Positions 9,540-20,689 of a stretch of 64,000 nt of DNA are shown here, piece after piece. The translations under genes were made by a program, and so were the position numbers. The stretch's first letter is position 1, and each line of letters begins with the position of its first letter. The notes below the pieces were generated by a model. That model ran no database searches. It saw only the letters and a list, made by a program, of their open reading frames with translations, and was not told the origin of the DNA. Origin of the DNA: Bufo bufo (lineage: Eukaryota; Chordata; Amphibia; Anura; Bufonidae); the NCBI RefSeq assembly GCF_905171765.1, contig NC_053390.1:514996852-515060851 (forward strand), given 5' to 3'.

Positions 9540-11343
9540 GGGGACTGTTGGGGATTATAAAAATGTAGTACTCCATGGAAGTGTGATACTCCCTGAAGCA
9601 ATCGATAACGCAGAGGCCCAGATGATCGGGGCAAGTGTCACATTGAGTGGTGGTGTCCTTCCGTATCCCCCTCCTGTGACACACTCTTCACTTTTTTTGG
9701 GTTCGTCCCTTCTTTCCAGTATGGGGGACCACACCTGGAAAATGTTGGCCAGGGACGATCCGGGCGCCTTCAATTCCCGAGGTACTCCGACCTGCTCTTT
9801 CCCGGTCTGAAAAGATCAGGTCCTTGAGGACTGCCTCATAGAATTGGAGGAATGTCCCTGTGCTGCCAGTGCTTCGGGATAATACAAAAGCGTTGTACAA
9901 GGCAACCTGTACCAAGTAGACCTTAACTTTTTGTACCATGCCCGGGTTTTGCGCATGGCATTATATGGCTTGAGGACTTGATCAGAGAGATCAACTCCTC
10001 CTATATACCGATTGTAGTCGACGGTACAATCGGGCTTGAGGACCGTTGCCGCGGTACCTTGCACAGAGACGGGGGTGGTGCTGTTACCGTGGATTCTGGA
10101 CAGTATAAGGACATCCCTCTTGTCCTTATACCTGACCAGCAACAGGTTTACACTGGTAAGGGCACGGGTCTCACCCCTGGGGATAGGTACCTGGAGGGGG
10201 TAGGTAGGGAGGCGGCGTTGATTTTTCCGCACGGTCCCACAGGCGAACATGGATCTGGCGGCAAGGGACCTGAACAAGGGAATGCTAGTATAAAAGTTAT
10301 TCACGTACAAGTAGTAACCCTTATCTAGCAGTGGGTACATAAGGTCCCACACGAGTTTCCCGCTAACACCCAGATTGGGGGGACATTCTGGGGGTTCAAT
10401 ACGGGAATCTCGCCCCTCGTACACACGAAATTTGTAAGTGTACCCTGAGGTACTCTCACAAATTTTGTACATTTTCACGCCATACCTCGCCCGCTTAGTG
10501 GGAATGTATTGGCGGAAACTGAGTCTCCCCTTGAACGCAACGAGAGACTCATCAACCGCGACCTCCCTTCCAGGTACGTAGGCCTGTGCAAATTTGGCCC
10601 CGAAGTGATCGATGACCGGCCGTATCTTATACAGATGGTCATGGGCAGGATCACCTCGGGGGGGACATGCTTCATTATCTAAATAATGCAGACATTTCCG
10701 GAAGGCCTCAAACCGGGGACGTGTCATGGCCATACTGTAGATTGAGGTCTGGTAGAGGACGTCCCCACTCCAGTATTGCCTGACACTGGGTTTTTGCACT
10801 AGACCCATGTGCAGCACGAGTCCCCAAAATGTCCTCATCTTGGCTGCACTGACCGGCGTCCAGCCACCGGGTCTAGCCAAAAAGGAGCCCGGGTGCTGAG
10901 CAACAAACTGTTGGGCGTACAGGTTCATCTGCTCCACCATCAGATTCACAAATGGGTCACTGCAAAAAAAAAAAAAAAGTCCATTTCAGTGAACCCCACT
11001 GTGGGAATCTGGATTCCTGGATTGCCAACAAAATCCGGAATCTCGGGCTCAAAATCCACTGGGGGACACCAGCTAAGTTCACCGGCAGGGGGCTCTGGTG
11101 GGCTTATTTTGTCCCAGGGCGGCTCATACTAGGGTGGGCCACAGGGTCCCTAGCATGTGGGGCCCCTGGCTCCGCCTGGCGGCGTCTCCGCCGCCTTGGG
11201 GGCTGATCGTCATCAGAGGATGATGATGAGGAGGATGCGGCTGACAAGAGGAACGTGGGGTCATCCTCATCCTCACTGGGGCTCTCGGAGTCGGAGGCAA
11301 GCTGGGCGTATGCCTCCTCCACCGAGAACATCCGGCGGACCAT
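9540..11343 (-). pseudogene. piggyBac transposase (DDE_Tnp_1_7 type), frameshifted and active-site mutated
   Basis: Cut-and-paste transposase, related to the PGBD4 group. An acidic then arginine-rich N-terminus starts at 11343 (MVRRMFSVEEAYAQL). After a frame change at the A run near 10963-10977 the main 377-codon frame (10949-9816) carries the RNase H-like core. The first acidic residue is in EVAVDESLV (about residue 133) and the third in GGVDLSDQ (about 320). The second position, normally Asp in VDNFYTS, reads VNNFYTS (AAT, about residue 217), so the catalytic triad is incomplete. The frame changes again near 9930 and near 9690, after which the C-terminal cysteine-rich finger appears (CDTCPDHLGLCVIDCFREYH). 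At least three frameshifts plus the Asp-to-Asn change make this a dead gene. Confidence 0.9.
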
Positions 11344-11344
11344 G

Positions 11345-11405
11345 GGTATGTGTGTGTGTGTGTATGTGCGTGTAAAACTTTATTGTATGTGCGTGTGTGT
11401 GGGGG
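11345..11405. repeat. TG-rich microsatellite
   Basis: TGTGTGTGTGTGTATGTGCGTG and a second GTGCGTGTGTGTGGGG run lie directly upstream of the piggyBac reading frame start. Confidence 0.8.
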
Positions 11406-12255
11406 CATGGGTGTTCACGTACTAAAAAGTAAAAAAAAAATAATGGACAAGTGTTAGGAAAAAAAAAAAAAGTTTAAACTTGCTGATCAGCGGTGGGGCG
11501 GGCGATGCGCTAACAGTGGCCGGACGCTAAGAGTGCCGGCCAGTCAGCGCACGCAAAAAAAAAAGTGGTGGTGGGTGGGGTTTTGGTGGTGAGGGGGAAC
11601 AAGTGGCAGGGAAGGGGGGCCTACGGTCTCAAAGCTAGAAAACAATAAATTTAGATAAAGTGTTTTTTTTTTGTTTTTTTTCCTAACTAACTTTTCCCTT
11701 CTATCCCTGCCTAACTGTGCTTCTCCCTCACTGAATCTAACCTACCTGGAGGGTGATGGGTGCCGACGACGGGGGGATCGCAGGAGCTGGTAAGGACGGT
11801 TGTGGACGGTGCAGGTGCTGAAACAGGAAGAGGAGGGGAGAGAGGAGCGTCGGGAGTTTGAATCTCCCACCTCTCTCCCCGCACTAATCAGCACCACGGC
11901 CAGCACCGCCTCTCCCAAATGCTCGGACTATGATTGGTGGTGTGTAATCACACTACCGATCACAGTCCTTTTCCGATTCATCGGGTCACTGGAGACCCGA
12001 ATGGACCAGAAACGCAGCAAATCGCAGGTCTGAATTGACCTGCGGTTTGCTGCGATCGTCGATGGGGGGGTCACATGACCCCCCCTGGCGTTGTGACAGG
12101 ATGCTCGCTGAATGATTTTAGCAGACATCCTGTTGCGATTAACCCCCGCCGCGCCGCAATCGCGATTTAAAGTTAGGACGTACCGGTACGCCCTGAGTCC
12201 TTAAGGACTCGGCAAACGTGGCATACCGGTGGGTCCTAAGTCCCTAAGGGGTTAA

Positions 12256-12635
12256 AGGGGTTGTTTCACTTCAGTAAGTAGTACTTATCGCGTAGAGAAA
12301 GTGAATACAAGCCACTTACTAATGTATTGTTATTATCCATATTGCTTCCCTTGCTGGCTAGATTAGTTTTTCCATCACATTATACACTGCTCGTTTCCAT
12401 GGTTACAGACCACCCTGCAATCCATCAGTGGTGGTCGTACGTGCACAATATAGGAAAAAGCACCAGCCTATGTGAGCTGCCATGGTCCCGGCGACCAGAG
12501 AGGCTGACGCTTTCTCCTATAGTGTGCAAGCACGACCACCACTGAGGGATTGCAGGGTGGTTTGTAACCATGGAAACGAGCAGTGTATATGTTCTCTACA
12601 TGATAAATGCAACTTACTAAAGTGAGACAACCCCT
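12256..12635. mobile_element. 380-bp palindromic MITE with TTAA target
   Basis: Ends AGGGGTTGTTTCACTT and, inverted, AGGGGTTGTCTCACTT; flanked by TTAA at 12252-12255 and 12636-12639. The arms extend inwards through GCTCGTTTCCATGGTTACA and CAGTGGTGGTCGT, so most of the element folds back on itself. No coding capacity. The left TTAA is also the right TTAA of the piggyBac. Confidence 0.88.
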
Positions 12636-12639
12636 TTAA

Positions 12640-14488
12640 CTTACTGTGAATCCTCTTCATATTTCAGTGTCTGCAAATCCTCCTCCTTCCTATGAGAGTT
12701 TCTCATTTTGGGACCCCAACAGCTACAGGGCAGACAGCAAGATGTGTTAGCGGTTTTTCTTCCTCCTCCTTCATCACCGCCTGTTGTATGAGCTTTAGCG
12801 TCTCTTTAAAAATACATATGAGGGGGATGAGGGACAACTGCAGCATGAAAGCATGAATGACTTGAGTTGCCACTACCTGACCTGGAAATAACACATGCTC
12901 CCTGCTGAGAATCTCTGGTGCATGACAAAATTGTTCACGGCTTTCCAGTGCTCATACAGACGCTCAAGCATGTTGTGGATTAAGCAGTGTAGCTGCAGAC
13001 CATTCTGAAGCTGCAAGTCCAGGAGAACTTTTAACACCACTTGAGAATGGCTAAAAAGAGACAGTCTCCTGGACATTGCCAGCACCTTGCACAAGCCAGT
13101 GCATTTAAAAAAAAAGGCCAGGCAGGGAGCATATGTTATTTCCCCCACGTTCAGTGCGGCCAGGATGTTGTGGCCATTGTCGCTGAACACTTTGCCCAGG
13201 TAGAGTCAACGGGGTGACTGCCAGCTCGATGGTTTCTGCTTTATGTACTTTAGGCACTTCTCACCTGTGCGACTACTCTCATCCAAGCTGATCAGCTCCA
13301 ACACCACATGGCAACGTATGACTTGATACGTGATAGGAGGGGGGAGGAGGCGTAGCAATGCTGTGCCCTGCCTCTGTTGGGGACGGGACCGTGTCCATGG
13401 AGGAGGAGATGGAGGAGGTGTATAAGTGCCCTGCTGTGGGAGCCAGCCTGATGATATTAGGGGGGAGGCAAAAGGACCTGGCCATGTTGCTGGTGTGCAT
13501 TTAGTTTATAGTATCGGCGGGACGTACTGCAGACGCCCCTGGATACTGATCCAGGCAGGGAGAAGATGTAATGTAGCTAAAAAGATAGTTTGAAGAGGGG
13601 ATAGAAAAATAAAGAAAATACTAGCGAGAAAGTATACATATATAAAACAACTATAGATCAGTGAGAAGTACCCTAAAATAGCAGAGCAGATCAAGCAGGG
13701 ACTAGAAAAGGGAAGAGAATTTTAGAGTGGCAAGTTAGTCGCTACAAAGAATATAGAAATAGATACAAAGAAACACAAACTTCCCATCTGCAACTACCTG
13801 GAGGGTATGAATGTAAATATCCCTCTGTATGAAGTTTGCAGACCCAGCTTGAGCACATAAAAAACAATTACATCTCGCAACCAAACTAGACGCAGCTAGC
13901 AATTTTTTACGCAATTTCGTTGTTTTTTTTAATTTTTTTCTTATGTTATTAGGAGAATTAATAAAAGTTATATTTTAAAAAATAATAAAAAGGTCATCAT
14001 AAACAGAATTTATATAGCCTAAGGCTATTGGATCTCACATATTAATTTATTCTGGGCCACCAAAGTCTCTCTGAATTTATAACTGCCTCTCCAATGCCAC
14101 AAAAAACATTGACCCAGCGGGCCGTAAAAGACATGTACTGTCCCTGCCCGTAACAGCTGGTTCAGGTGTCCACCGTGGAGTACAGCTTTCTGCACAGTGA
14201 GAATCGTGAGGAGTGGCCTACATTCTCTGCCTCTTGAGAGTACAAGGCACTCCTACAATGATACTGCAACGACTGCAACATGGCCAGGTGGGGGTTCAGC
14301 TTGTAGAGAAGCCAACTGCTGGTGAAGAAAAGTTTTTTTTATGGCTAAACATTCCGTTATAGATGTCTCATGATGGAGCCGAGGACAAGGAGGAGAAGAA
14401 GAAGGTGATGATGATGATGACAAAGATACCATATTGTTTCGGGATGCAGTTTGGCTGCCACAGAGAGGACCAGGAGATGGAGGACAGA
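12640..14488 (-). pseudogene. hAT transposase core (ZBED-like), decayed
   Basis: On the minus strand the longest piece (13190-12873) encodes FSDNGHNILAALNVGEITYAP, LSRRLSLFSHSQ-like helices and NMLERLYEHWKAVNNFVMHQ. These match in order the SDNGxN...LAH...ML-RL-E segment seen in the better preserved hAT gene at 38-39 kb. Upstream, 13200-13480 continues with fragments such as LELISLDESSR in shifting frames. The tryptophan motif and dimerisation region are not readable as one frame. Its BED finger is at 15478-15720, on the far side of a later insertion. Frameshifts and stops are numerous. Confidence 0.75.
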
Positions 14489-14496
14489 CTTGTTCT

Positions 14497-15469
14497 TAGG
14501 GTTGCCACCTTTCCCCAAAAAAATACCGGGAAAGTTAAGCCGTGGGGGCGTGGCTTAACATGGGGTGTGAAGTCGCTGTCCTACTGTGGCTCCCCAGCAA
14601 TATTAAAGCCCCCATTAGCGCCCCCAGTAATAGTAATGCCCCATTAGTGCCCCCTCAGTAATAGTAATGCCCCCATTAGTGTGCCCCAGTAAGAGTAATA
14701 GCCCTATTAGTGCGCCCCAAAATGAATAATGCCCCCTATAAGTGCCCCCCAGCAAGAATAATGCCCCCAGTAAGAGTAATGCCCCCATTAGTGCCTCCCA
14801 TTAATAATAATGCCCCCATTAGTGACCCCCAGTTAGAGTAATGTGGCCCTCATCCCCCGGGAACCATCACTCGGGGCCGGCACTGTCTGACTCACACAGC
14901 AGCTGCTGCGGGCCACTGAGTGCTGCACTGCTGCTGCACTGCCCAGCGACATTAGTGACAAATCCTGGTCTCATCAGGCTCCGCCCCACTCATTAACCCG
15001 TGCCGCCCTTAAACCTCTACCCCGCGGGCACCCGAGCCCGACACGGCGACACTAATCACTGCTCCGGTTCTCACCCAGCTCCCGGGCAGCTCCTCTAACC
15101 AGGGTCGCAGCCATTTCTTCCGAAAGCGAAGGGGCGACGCACGGCCTTCTGGGAGCCGGCGGTTTCCTAGCAATGAAAGAACGGGCTTGGACGGCAGTGT
15201 GACAGGCTCAGTCAGTTGACGTCCTGCTGACTGACAGTCCTGTCCTCTTCGCCGGACGCGGACGCCGTTGACTCTGACATCACGCTGGCCGCTCACTCAC
15301 CACCCGGGCTGCACCGCCAGCTGTCAGGAAAGGTGAGGGCAGGCAAGCGTAGAAGAGAAGACGTCTCTGCATGAATCTTCCTGTGCCCGGGTCTGAGAAA
15401 GGCTTGTACCCAGGCACAGGATTACAAACCCGGACTGATCGGGTCAATCCTGTACGGATGGCAACCCTA
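14497..15469. mobile_element. 973-bp non-autonomous hAT inserted in the older hAT
   Basis: Termini TAGGGTTGCCACC and, inverted, TAGGGTTGCCATCC. Perfect 8-bp target duplication CTTGTTCT at 14489-14496 and 15470-15477. No transposase; the interior has a C-rich minisatellite and a GC-rich right half. Removing it restores continuity of the surrounding hAT sequence. Confidence 0.92.
14585..14850. repeat. Minisatellite GCCCCCATTAGTG / AGTAATAGTAATG
   Basis: About eight imperfect units of 30-35 bp alternating GCCCCCATTAGTGCCCCC with AGTAATAATAATG, inside the 973-bp hAT element. Confidence 0.85.
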
Positions 15470-15477
15470 CTTGTTCT

Positions 15478-15720
15478 GCTTTGGGAATTTTCCCAAAGGA
15501 TCTGGTGATACCGCCTCATGTGCTGCAATAGACCTCTGGTACCTATGATTGTGTTTGAATGGCTATGGCTTATTTCAATCCTGCAGATCTTGCACACTGC
15601 TATGGTTTTGTGTGCCCGCCTTTTGGAGAAAAAACACCATACAGGAGTTGCATGCACAGAACTACAGGCAGCCGAGCTTGGCTTAGCTCTGGCATGTTTT
15701 GGGCCTAACCTACTCACAGT
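15478..15720 (-). pseudogene. BED zinc finger of the decayed hAT
   Basis: The minus-strand frame ending in the inserted element reads CFFSKRRAHKTIAVCKICRIEI, then LLQHMRRYHQ: a C-X2-C ... H-X4-H BED finger, the DNA-binding N-terminus of ZBED/hAT transposases. The frame upstream (MSRLGPKHARAKPSS) has no recognisable motif. The finger is separated from its catalytic region (12640-14488) by the 973-bp insertion. Confidence 0.7.
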
Positions 15721-16195
15721 GTCAGCGGGATAACCAGATTCAAAGCAGATGTGGCCCTAGCTGTTCTTTGGGAGGTATGTCACCTATGCCTTTTATTGCT
15801 GCCACCCCCCTCCTCCTCAGTCTCCATCTGCTACTTTTATCAGACTGTAAGATATCGTAGTGGACTCCTGAGCCTCCTCCCCTGCTCTGCATTTTCCCTG
15901 ACTGCCACTGTAACTGCCCCCACCGTCAGTGCTGTGGTAAAGGTGCCACTATTACCACCACCAACACAGCTATGCATGGGGTTCCCAGCCTCCTCCCCAA
16001 CCTCCTCGAGTCCTCATTAGGGCAGCCCAAATTGTGACGGCTCTCAACAAGGAGACTCTCTTGACTATCTGCTGTTGGGTATGGTGGTATATTCTTGCCA
16101 CTTAGGAAAAGGGAAGACACCCCACTAGGAAGGGGCAATGAAGACTGAGATGAGAAATAAACATAAACATATTTATGCCTAAATTTGTGAGCACT
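15721..16195. other. Unassigned sequence upstream of the decayed hAT gene
   Basis: Serine/proline-biased open frames on both strands without recognisable motifs. Probably 5' non-coding sequence of the hAT; nothing else seen. Confidence 0.3.
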
Positions 16196-16660
16196 CACAG
16201 ATAATTGTATGCATTACTCTGTGTATTGGTGCACTGATCCCATATACGCTTGTTTTATTAACGTGAACAAACCCAAAATAAAATTTGGAACCGTGTATAG
16301 ACAGAAATAAATGGAAACGGATGATTGAGGCCTGACGCCTAATATCATGTTATCAATCACAGATAATTTTGTGCGCTACCCTGTGTATTGGTGTACTGAT
16401 CATGTTTATGCTGGTTTTATTAAATTGAACAACCCCCAAAAAAATTGCAACCGTGTGTAGACAGAAATAAACGGAAATTAATGATTGAGATCTGACGCCT
16501 AATATCACGTTATCACTCACAGATAATTTTGTGCGCTGCCCTGTGTATTGGTGTACTGATCACGTACTTGCAACCTAGTGGAGACAGAAATAAATGAAAT
16601 TAGAACTAACATTACATTATCAATCACTGATGTTTTGTCCGCTATCCTGCTGATTTTATA
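16196..16660. repeat. Tandem repeat, units of about 160-180 bp
   Basis: About three full copies of a unit with CACAGATAATTTTGTGCGCT, GTGTATTGGTGTACTGATCA, GTAGACAGAAATAAACGGAAA and CTGACGCCTAATATCA, followed by a shortened copy. Confidence 0.88.
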
Positions 16661-16984
16661 AAAAAAATTAAAACTTAAAAAAACTAAAATTTAAATTAAC
16701 TATGTGAGATGCCCTGACATGGAGTTGAGACTAGTATTTCAGGTGTTTTCACTGAGATTTAAAATCCTAGATCCATGGTAGAACACATGTTGCAGCGTTT
16801 TACCCTTATTCCACCTACCCCCCCCAAAAAAAAAAAATATGGATTTCTGTTAAGATGGGGAAAAAATGAAAGTATTGTCCTGGCTTAAGTTATAGTAGAT
16901 TCGGTAAGCAACATTAGGCCCTGCCATCTCCCACTAAGCCCTGCCCACTGTTCTAACCATTTTAGAAAAGTGTTGAGAAGTTAT

Positions 16985-17130
16985 AAATTATTAATTTATT
17001 TATTTATTTTACACACTTATATAGCGCTACTATATTCCACAGCGCTTTACAGACATTAGCATCAAACTGTCCCCAATGGGGCTCACAATCTAAGTTATGG
17101 CACTAATACGGTGTGTGAGATTTTTTAACA
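16985..17130 (+). repeat. Dispersed repeat with TATAGCGCTACTATATTCC core
   Basis: ATTTATTTTACACACTTATATAGCGC, then CACAGCGCTTTACAGACATTA, then CAATGGGGCTCACAATCTAA. This string is familiar from many amphibian and fish interspersed repeats. The class (SINE or LINE end) was not determined. Confidence 0.5.
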
Positions 17131-17635
17131 CCACTAGTAAATACATTAAGAAATGCTCCTCAAAGGTCTTTTTTTCTTTCGAATGTTATTTTATTTGTAT
17201 CAAGTTCTAATTGTTATGTGTGATATGTTTCAAGGGAGATCCAACAAATATATGTGCCCTGACATACATAAAACTTTATCTGCACTGCAGCCTTTAATTA
17301 AGATATATAGCTTCAGAATAAATTATTGTAATTTGCCTTGGAGTGGATTCAGAATGGAAAAGAATTGCAGAGAGGTACTGTTAATCTTTCCTCTTTATGG
17401 CTGCTGAAACCATTGCACCACTTACTATATTATTATATGGAGATATAAATGAAATTGCTTGGCACACTGTGGGACGGTTCTAATTTAATATCTTTCCCTT
17501 TTTCTCATTATGGTGGTACGAAATGCAGCTCTCAAAGGCACAAAAATGGCAAACAATATAAAATATTTATTTGCAGCTGAAATGCAGTATATTTCTTCTT
17601 TCCTGAATGAAAATAGCTTATACAAATTAGTAGTT
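17131..17635. other. AT-rich sequence, nothing recognised
   Basis: Short open frames only; no motif, inverted terminus or tandem structure found. Confidence 0.3.
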
Positions 17636-17639
17636 TTAC

Positions 17640-18075
17640 TATACGGTGCACTCTTCAACAATGCATTTGGAACACCAAGAAGGAAAAGACATTGATAGGC
17701 ATGTTAATGATAAGCAAATAATAACAAAAAGGAAAAAAAATATTCCAAACATCAAAATTTTTTCAGTATTGTGTATGAGCACCAGGCGCAGAAATACACA
17801 AACTTACACGCCTTGGCATGCGATCAATTAAGTTATTAATGGTTGTCTGAGAAATGTTTTGCCACTCTGAATGCACTTGGGCAAGATCTGCTGCTCCATT
17901 TACAATTGTTGACCAATGACTTACATATGTGCTCAATGAGAGACAAGTCCTGAGATGCTGCAGGCCATGATAGTATGCTTAGACCATGCAGGCTGGTCAC
18001 AGTAGCATGAGCAACATGAAGCATGGTGTTGTCCTGTTGAAAAACGGCTCCTGGGACACTTTGAAAGAACAGCAA
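17640..18075 (-). pseudogene. Tc1-like transposase, C-terminal half
   Basis: The minus-strand frame 18075-17836 encodes FQQDNTMLHVAHAT, then LSWPAASQDLSLIEHICKSL. This is the DDE core block of Tc1/mariner transposases (second Asp in QQDN, final acidic residue in LIEH). The C-terminal helix region follows to about 17640 (WQNISQTTINNLIDRMPRR), then a stop. The N-terminal paired-type DNA-binding domain and first catalytic Asp are absent. Confidence 0.8.
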
Positions 18076-18164
18076 TACAAAAAGTATTTCAGCAATTGTT
18101 GATCAGAAGATCGCACATCCCATAGTAATACCAGAAAAAAATATAAAAAAGTTAAAAATATTTT

Positions 18165-18744
18165 TGTATCCCCATCCAAGAAAAACTTGGTGACACACCT
18201 CATTGCAGCAGCTAAATATTTGGTCCTGTTACATTGGTTGGATGCTAACCCCCCTATGGTGCAGAAGTGTTGGGGGCGAAAGTTAATCAGATATCTCAAT
18301 TTGAGGAGATGTCTAGCTGGCTAAATAGGACCCATGATAGATACCTGAAAATATGGGACAAATGGAATGCTTCTAGACACCATACATAATGTAGTGTCCA
18401 TTGAGTGACATTTAAACTTTCATCTTGGCAATGCTTACAAGTGAGCTGTCTGGATTGGGGCGCGGACCCACCCCCCTCCTCCTATACCTACCTGTTATAG
18501 TCAGCAGATCTTGGGTTTAGGCGATATTGATGAAATTTCATGAGAAGAGTCATTATCACCTTTCTATAAATGTTTATATGTAATCTGTATTTAGGCGAAT
18601 CAATGCCCCTTCTGGGCCTGAGAAATATGGCATATTCTTTGATATGATATTTGCTATGTTGTACTTTCTGACAAATCTAATCACCATGTCTATCTTTTGT
18701 TTGCTATACGATAAAATGATAAAGAATTTACAAAAAAAAAAAAA
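18165..18744 (+). mobile_element. 5'-truncated L1-clade LINE, ORF2 C-terminus and 3' UTR
   Basis: Plus-strand coding remnant LIAAAKYLVLLHWLDANPP, then after a one-base frame change EEMSSWLNRTHDRYLKIWDKW (to about 18375). It parallels the C-terminus of the intact ORF2 at 47.7 kb (AAARLLIASKWKSEVPPS ... KYIKIWSPW). About 350 bp of 3' UTR follows, ending in GATAAAGAATTTAC and 13 A residues, a typical LINE tail. Confidence 0.7.
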
Positions 18745-18874
18745 ACTTTTACAAATAAAAATATATAAATGAAAAACATAAGATCACCTTTTCCACCCAC
18801 AAACACATACTGTGCATGTACATGGCAATACAAATGAAATAAAATGAACTGTATACAATTAGTATCATCATAAC

Positions 18875-19215
18875 TAGAGATGAGCACAATTTTCGAAAAT
18901 TTGATTCGCCATTTTGCCGAATTTTTCTGGAAAAATTCAGTTTGATCCGAATATATTTGCAGCGAATTACGTAAAAAATGGCTATTTCCTGGCTGCTGAG
19001 AGCCTTCATAGTGGTGTAGCACAAATGTGCCTTGTAGTAACACGCATAGGGAGTCTGCTTTGGTAGTGAAATAATACTGTGAGTTCGTATGACATGCAGA
19101 TGACAGGTGTCGCTCTTAGAATCACTACACACTTCACTTATTAGGGCAGTCATGGGGCCAAAACTGACCAAATAACTCAAGTATGAACTTAGCCTTACAG
19201 GTCGATGTTAGCGCC
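18875..19215. mobile_element. Possible MITE with TAGAGATGAGCA terminus
   Basis: TAGAGATGAGCACAATTTTCG at 18875 resembles the termini at 62094 and 63157. The interior has TTCGAAAATTTGATTCGCC-type words. The right end was not located, so the limit given is a guess. Confidence 0.35.
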
Positions 19216-19464
19216 AGTGGAGTGGATCTAAAATAGAGATGACACGTGAATGTAATATTTGCATGTCTTCTGTGTTTTCTACCCACTCCTGCTTTTGGCT
19301 ACCAAATCATAAGCCAATTCTGATGGAACCATACAGGCCTTTCAGCTGCTACACAGACAGGATCCGATGTGCGTCTCATTTTTCCTTCCTTCTGACAGAT
19401 CAGAAGAAAGGTAAAAAAAAATCATGATGTCAGCCAGGCTGGAAGGCAAAATAATGGCCCAGTC

Positions 19465-19875
19465 ATGAAGTGGAGAGGGTGGGAACAGCATGAGAAGTCC
19501 ACAGAGTAGACCTATGACATAGTGGTGAGGAGAAAGCAGCATGAGGAGACCATAGAGTGGCACAACGACGAAAGATTGTGGAGATGGCGGCAGCATCAGG
19601 AGGCCACAGAGTAGCACGACGACAAGAGATTGTGGAGGTGGCAGCAGCATGAGGAGGCCACAGAGTGGCACAAAGACAAAGTGTGGAGGTGTCAGCAGCA
19701 TCAGGAGGCCACCGAGTGGCACAATGACCGAGTCTGAAGTTGGCAGCAGTATGAGGAGGCCACCGAATGGCACAATGACAGAGTCTGGAGTTGGAAGCAG
19801 CATGAGGAGACCACAGAGTGTCCCAATGAAAGAGTGTGGAGGTGACGGCAGCAGCAGCATCAGGAGGAGGCCACA
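19465..19875. repeat. 51-54 bp minisatellite
   Basis: About seven units of the type GGCAGCAGCATGAGGAGGCC plus ACAGAGTGGCACAATGAC. Unit lengths are multiples of three, so long open frames run through it on both strands. The encoded leucine-rich 17-18 residue repeats have no other support as protein. Confidence 0.85.
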
Positions 19876-20185
19876 TGATCTTTTACCATGGTGATGGATC
19901 ATGTGATGGACTATGTGATGACAGGAGTGACGTCACCACAGGTCCTTTTCCTGCAATCAGCAAAGAAGGAGACAGAAGAGAAGTATCAGGTGCCAGTATC
20001 AGGTGCCAACCCCTCTCTCCCCCACCCCAGGTGCCAGTATCAAGTGCCCCCCGCTCCCCCCATGGCAGTAACAGTCGGGTATTAAAAAAATATATATAAA
20101 CACTTCTACTTACCTCCATGTCAGCGATGCGATGCAGCCTCTTCCTGTGTCCCGCCCTGTATGTCATCCTTATATTTCAGAAAAG

Positions 20186-20258
20186 GTTTCTGCTGGGATT
20201 CGAACCCACGACCTTCTGTATCAGAGGCAAAGCATCTAACCACTAGACCATAGGAGAC
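20186..20258 (-). tRNA. tRNA-like sequence (pseudo-tRNA), Gln-CTG-like loop
   Basis: On the minus strand there is an A box TGGTCTAGTGG (20240-20250) and a perfect B box GGTTCGAATCC (20197-20207) with tRNA spacing. The anticodon arm can fold with four of five pairs around loop CTCTGAT (anticodon CTG) and the T arm with four of five pairs, but the acceptor ends pair poorly. It is probably a tRNA-derived repeat end rather than a functional gene. Confidence 0.4.
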
Positions 20259-20499
20259 ACCTTGCTGTTGACTGAAAAAATTTGAGACTTCTACTGTTAT
20301 AGCTGACTAAGTGTACATCTATACACATGACGGCTGCTCATTTATAGAGATATAGCAGAGCTGAGTGTGCTGGGACAGCTGTCATATAGAGATATAGCAG
20401 TGATGGGTGTGTTGGGGCAGCTGTCATGTGTATAGCTGTACACTTAGCCAGCTATAACAGTAGAAGTCTCATTTTTTTTCAGTCAGTTGTAATGCAGCC

Positions 20500-20580
20500 T
20501 TTATGGTTGTGAGGGTTAATGCTTTGCCTCTGATACACTCAGACTTTGGAGGTTGTGGGTTCGAATCCCAGACACATTAG
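20500..20580 (+). tRNA. tRNA-like sequence in opposite orientation
   Basis: The mirror partner of 20186-20258: perfect B box GGTTCGAATCC at 20558-20568 and a degenerate A box (GGTTGTGAGGGTTAATGC). It keeps the TGCTTTGCCTCTGATACA block but has about 9 extra bases before the T arm, so it cannot fold as a normal tRNA. Confidence 0.35.
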
Positions 20581-20689
20581 GAGACAAGAAAGATTAGATC
20601 ATATTAGCGAGGGGGCCCTGAACAGTTAAGACATCGATAGAACTTGAAAATAAACTGTCACACACGCTGCCGACGCCGGGCCCCGAAGC

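Larger units (their letters stand above)
6634..12251 (-). mobile_element. piggyBac DNA transposon, 5.6 kb, TTAA target
   Basis: The element is bounded by TTAA at 6630-6633 and 12252-12255. Ends are CCCCTTAAGGACT (left) and the inverse of CCCCTTAGGGACT (right), a terminal repeat matching at 12 of 13 positions, with further GAGTCC/GGACTC words just inside both ends. The transposase lies on the minus strand at 9.5-11.3 kb. The left half is non-coding and built of internal repeats. Poly-T, poly-A and TG runs and a 142-bp MITE interrupt it. The transposase is broken, so the copy is non-autonomous. Confidence 0.93.
20186..20580. repeat. Imperfect foldback with tRNA-like arms
   Basis: The left arm (20186-20330) is the inverse of the right arm (about 20428-20580). 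Shared blocks are CTGGGATTCGAACCCAC, GTATCAGAGGCAAAGCAT, GAGACTTCTACTGTTATAGCTG and CTATACACATGACAGCTG. The middle holds two short direct copies of GCTGTCATATAGAGATATAGCAG-like sequence. Each outer end contains a polymerase III B box. Confidence 0.85.

Noticed and set aside
19342..19902. 186-codon leucine-rich minus-strand open frame
   Set aside because: Coincides with a 51-54 bp minisatellite with multiples-of-three unit length; opposite-strand frames are open as well.
20186..20258. Functional tRNA-Gln gene
   Set aside because: Acceptor stem pairs poorly and the sequence is one arm of a foldback with a mirrored partner; kept only as tRNA-like.
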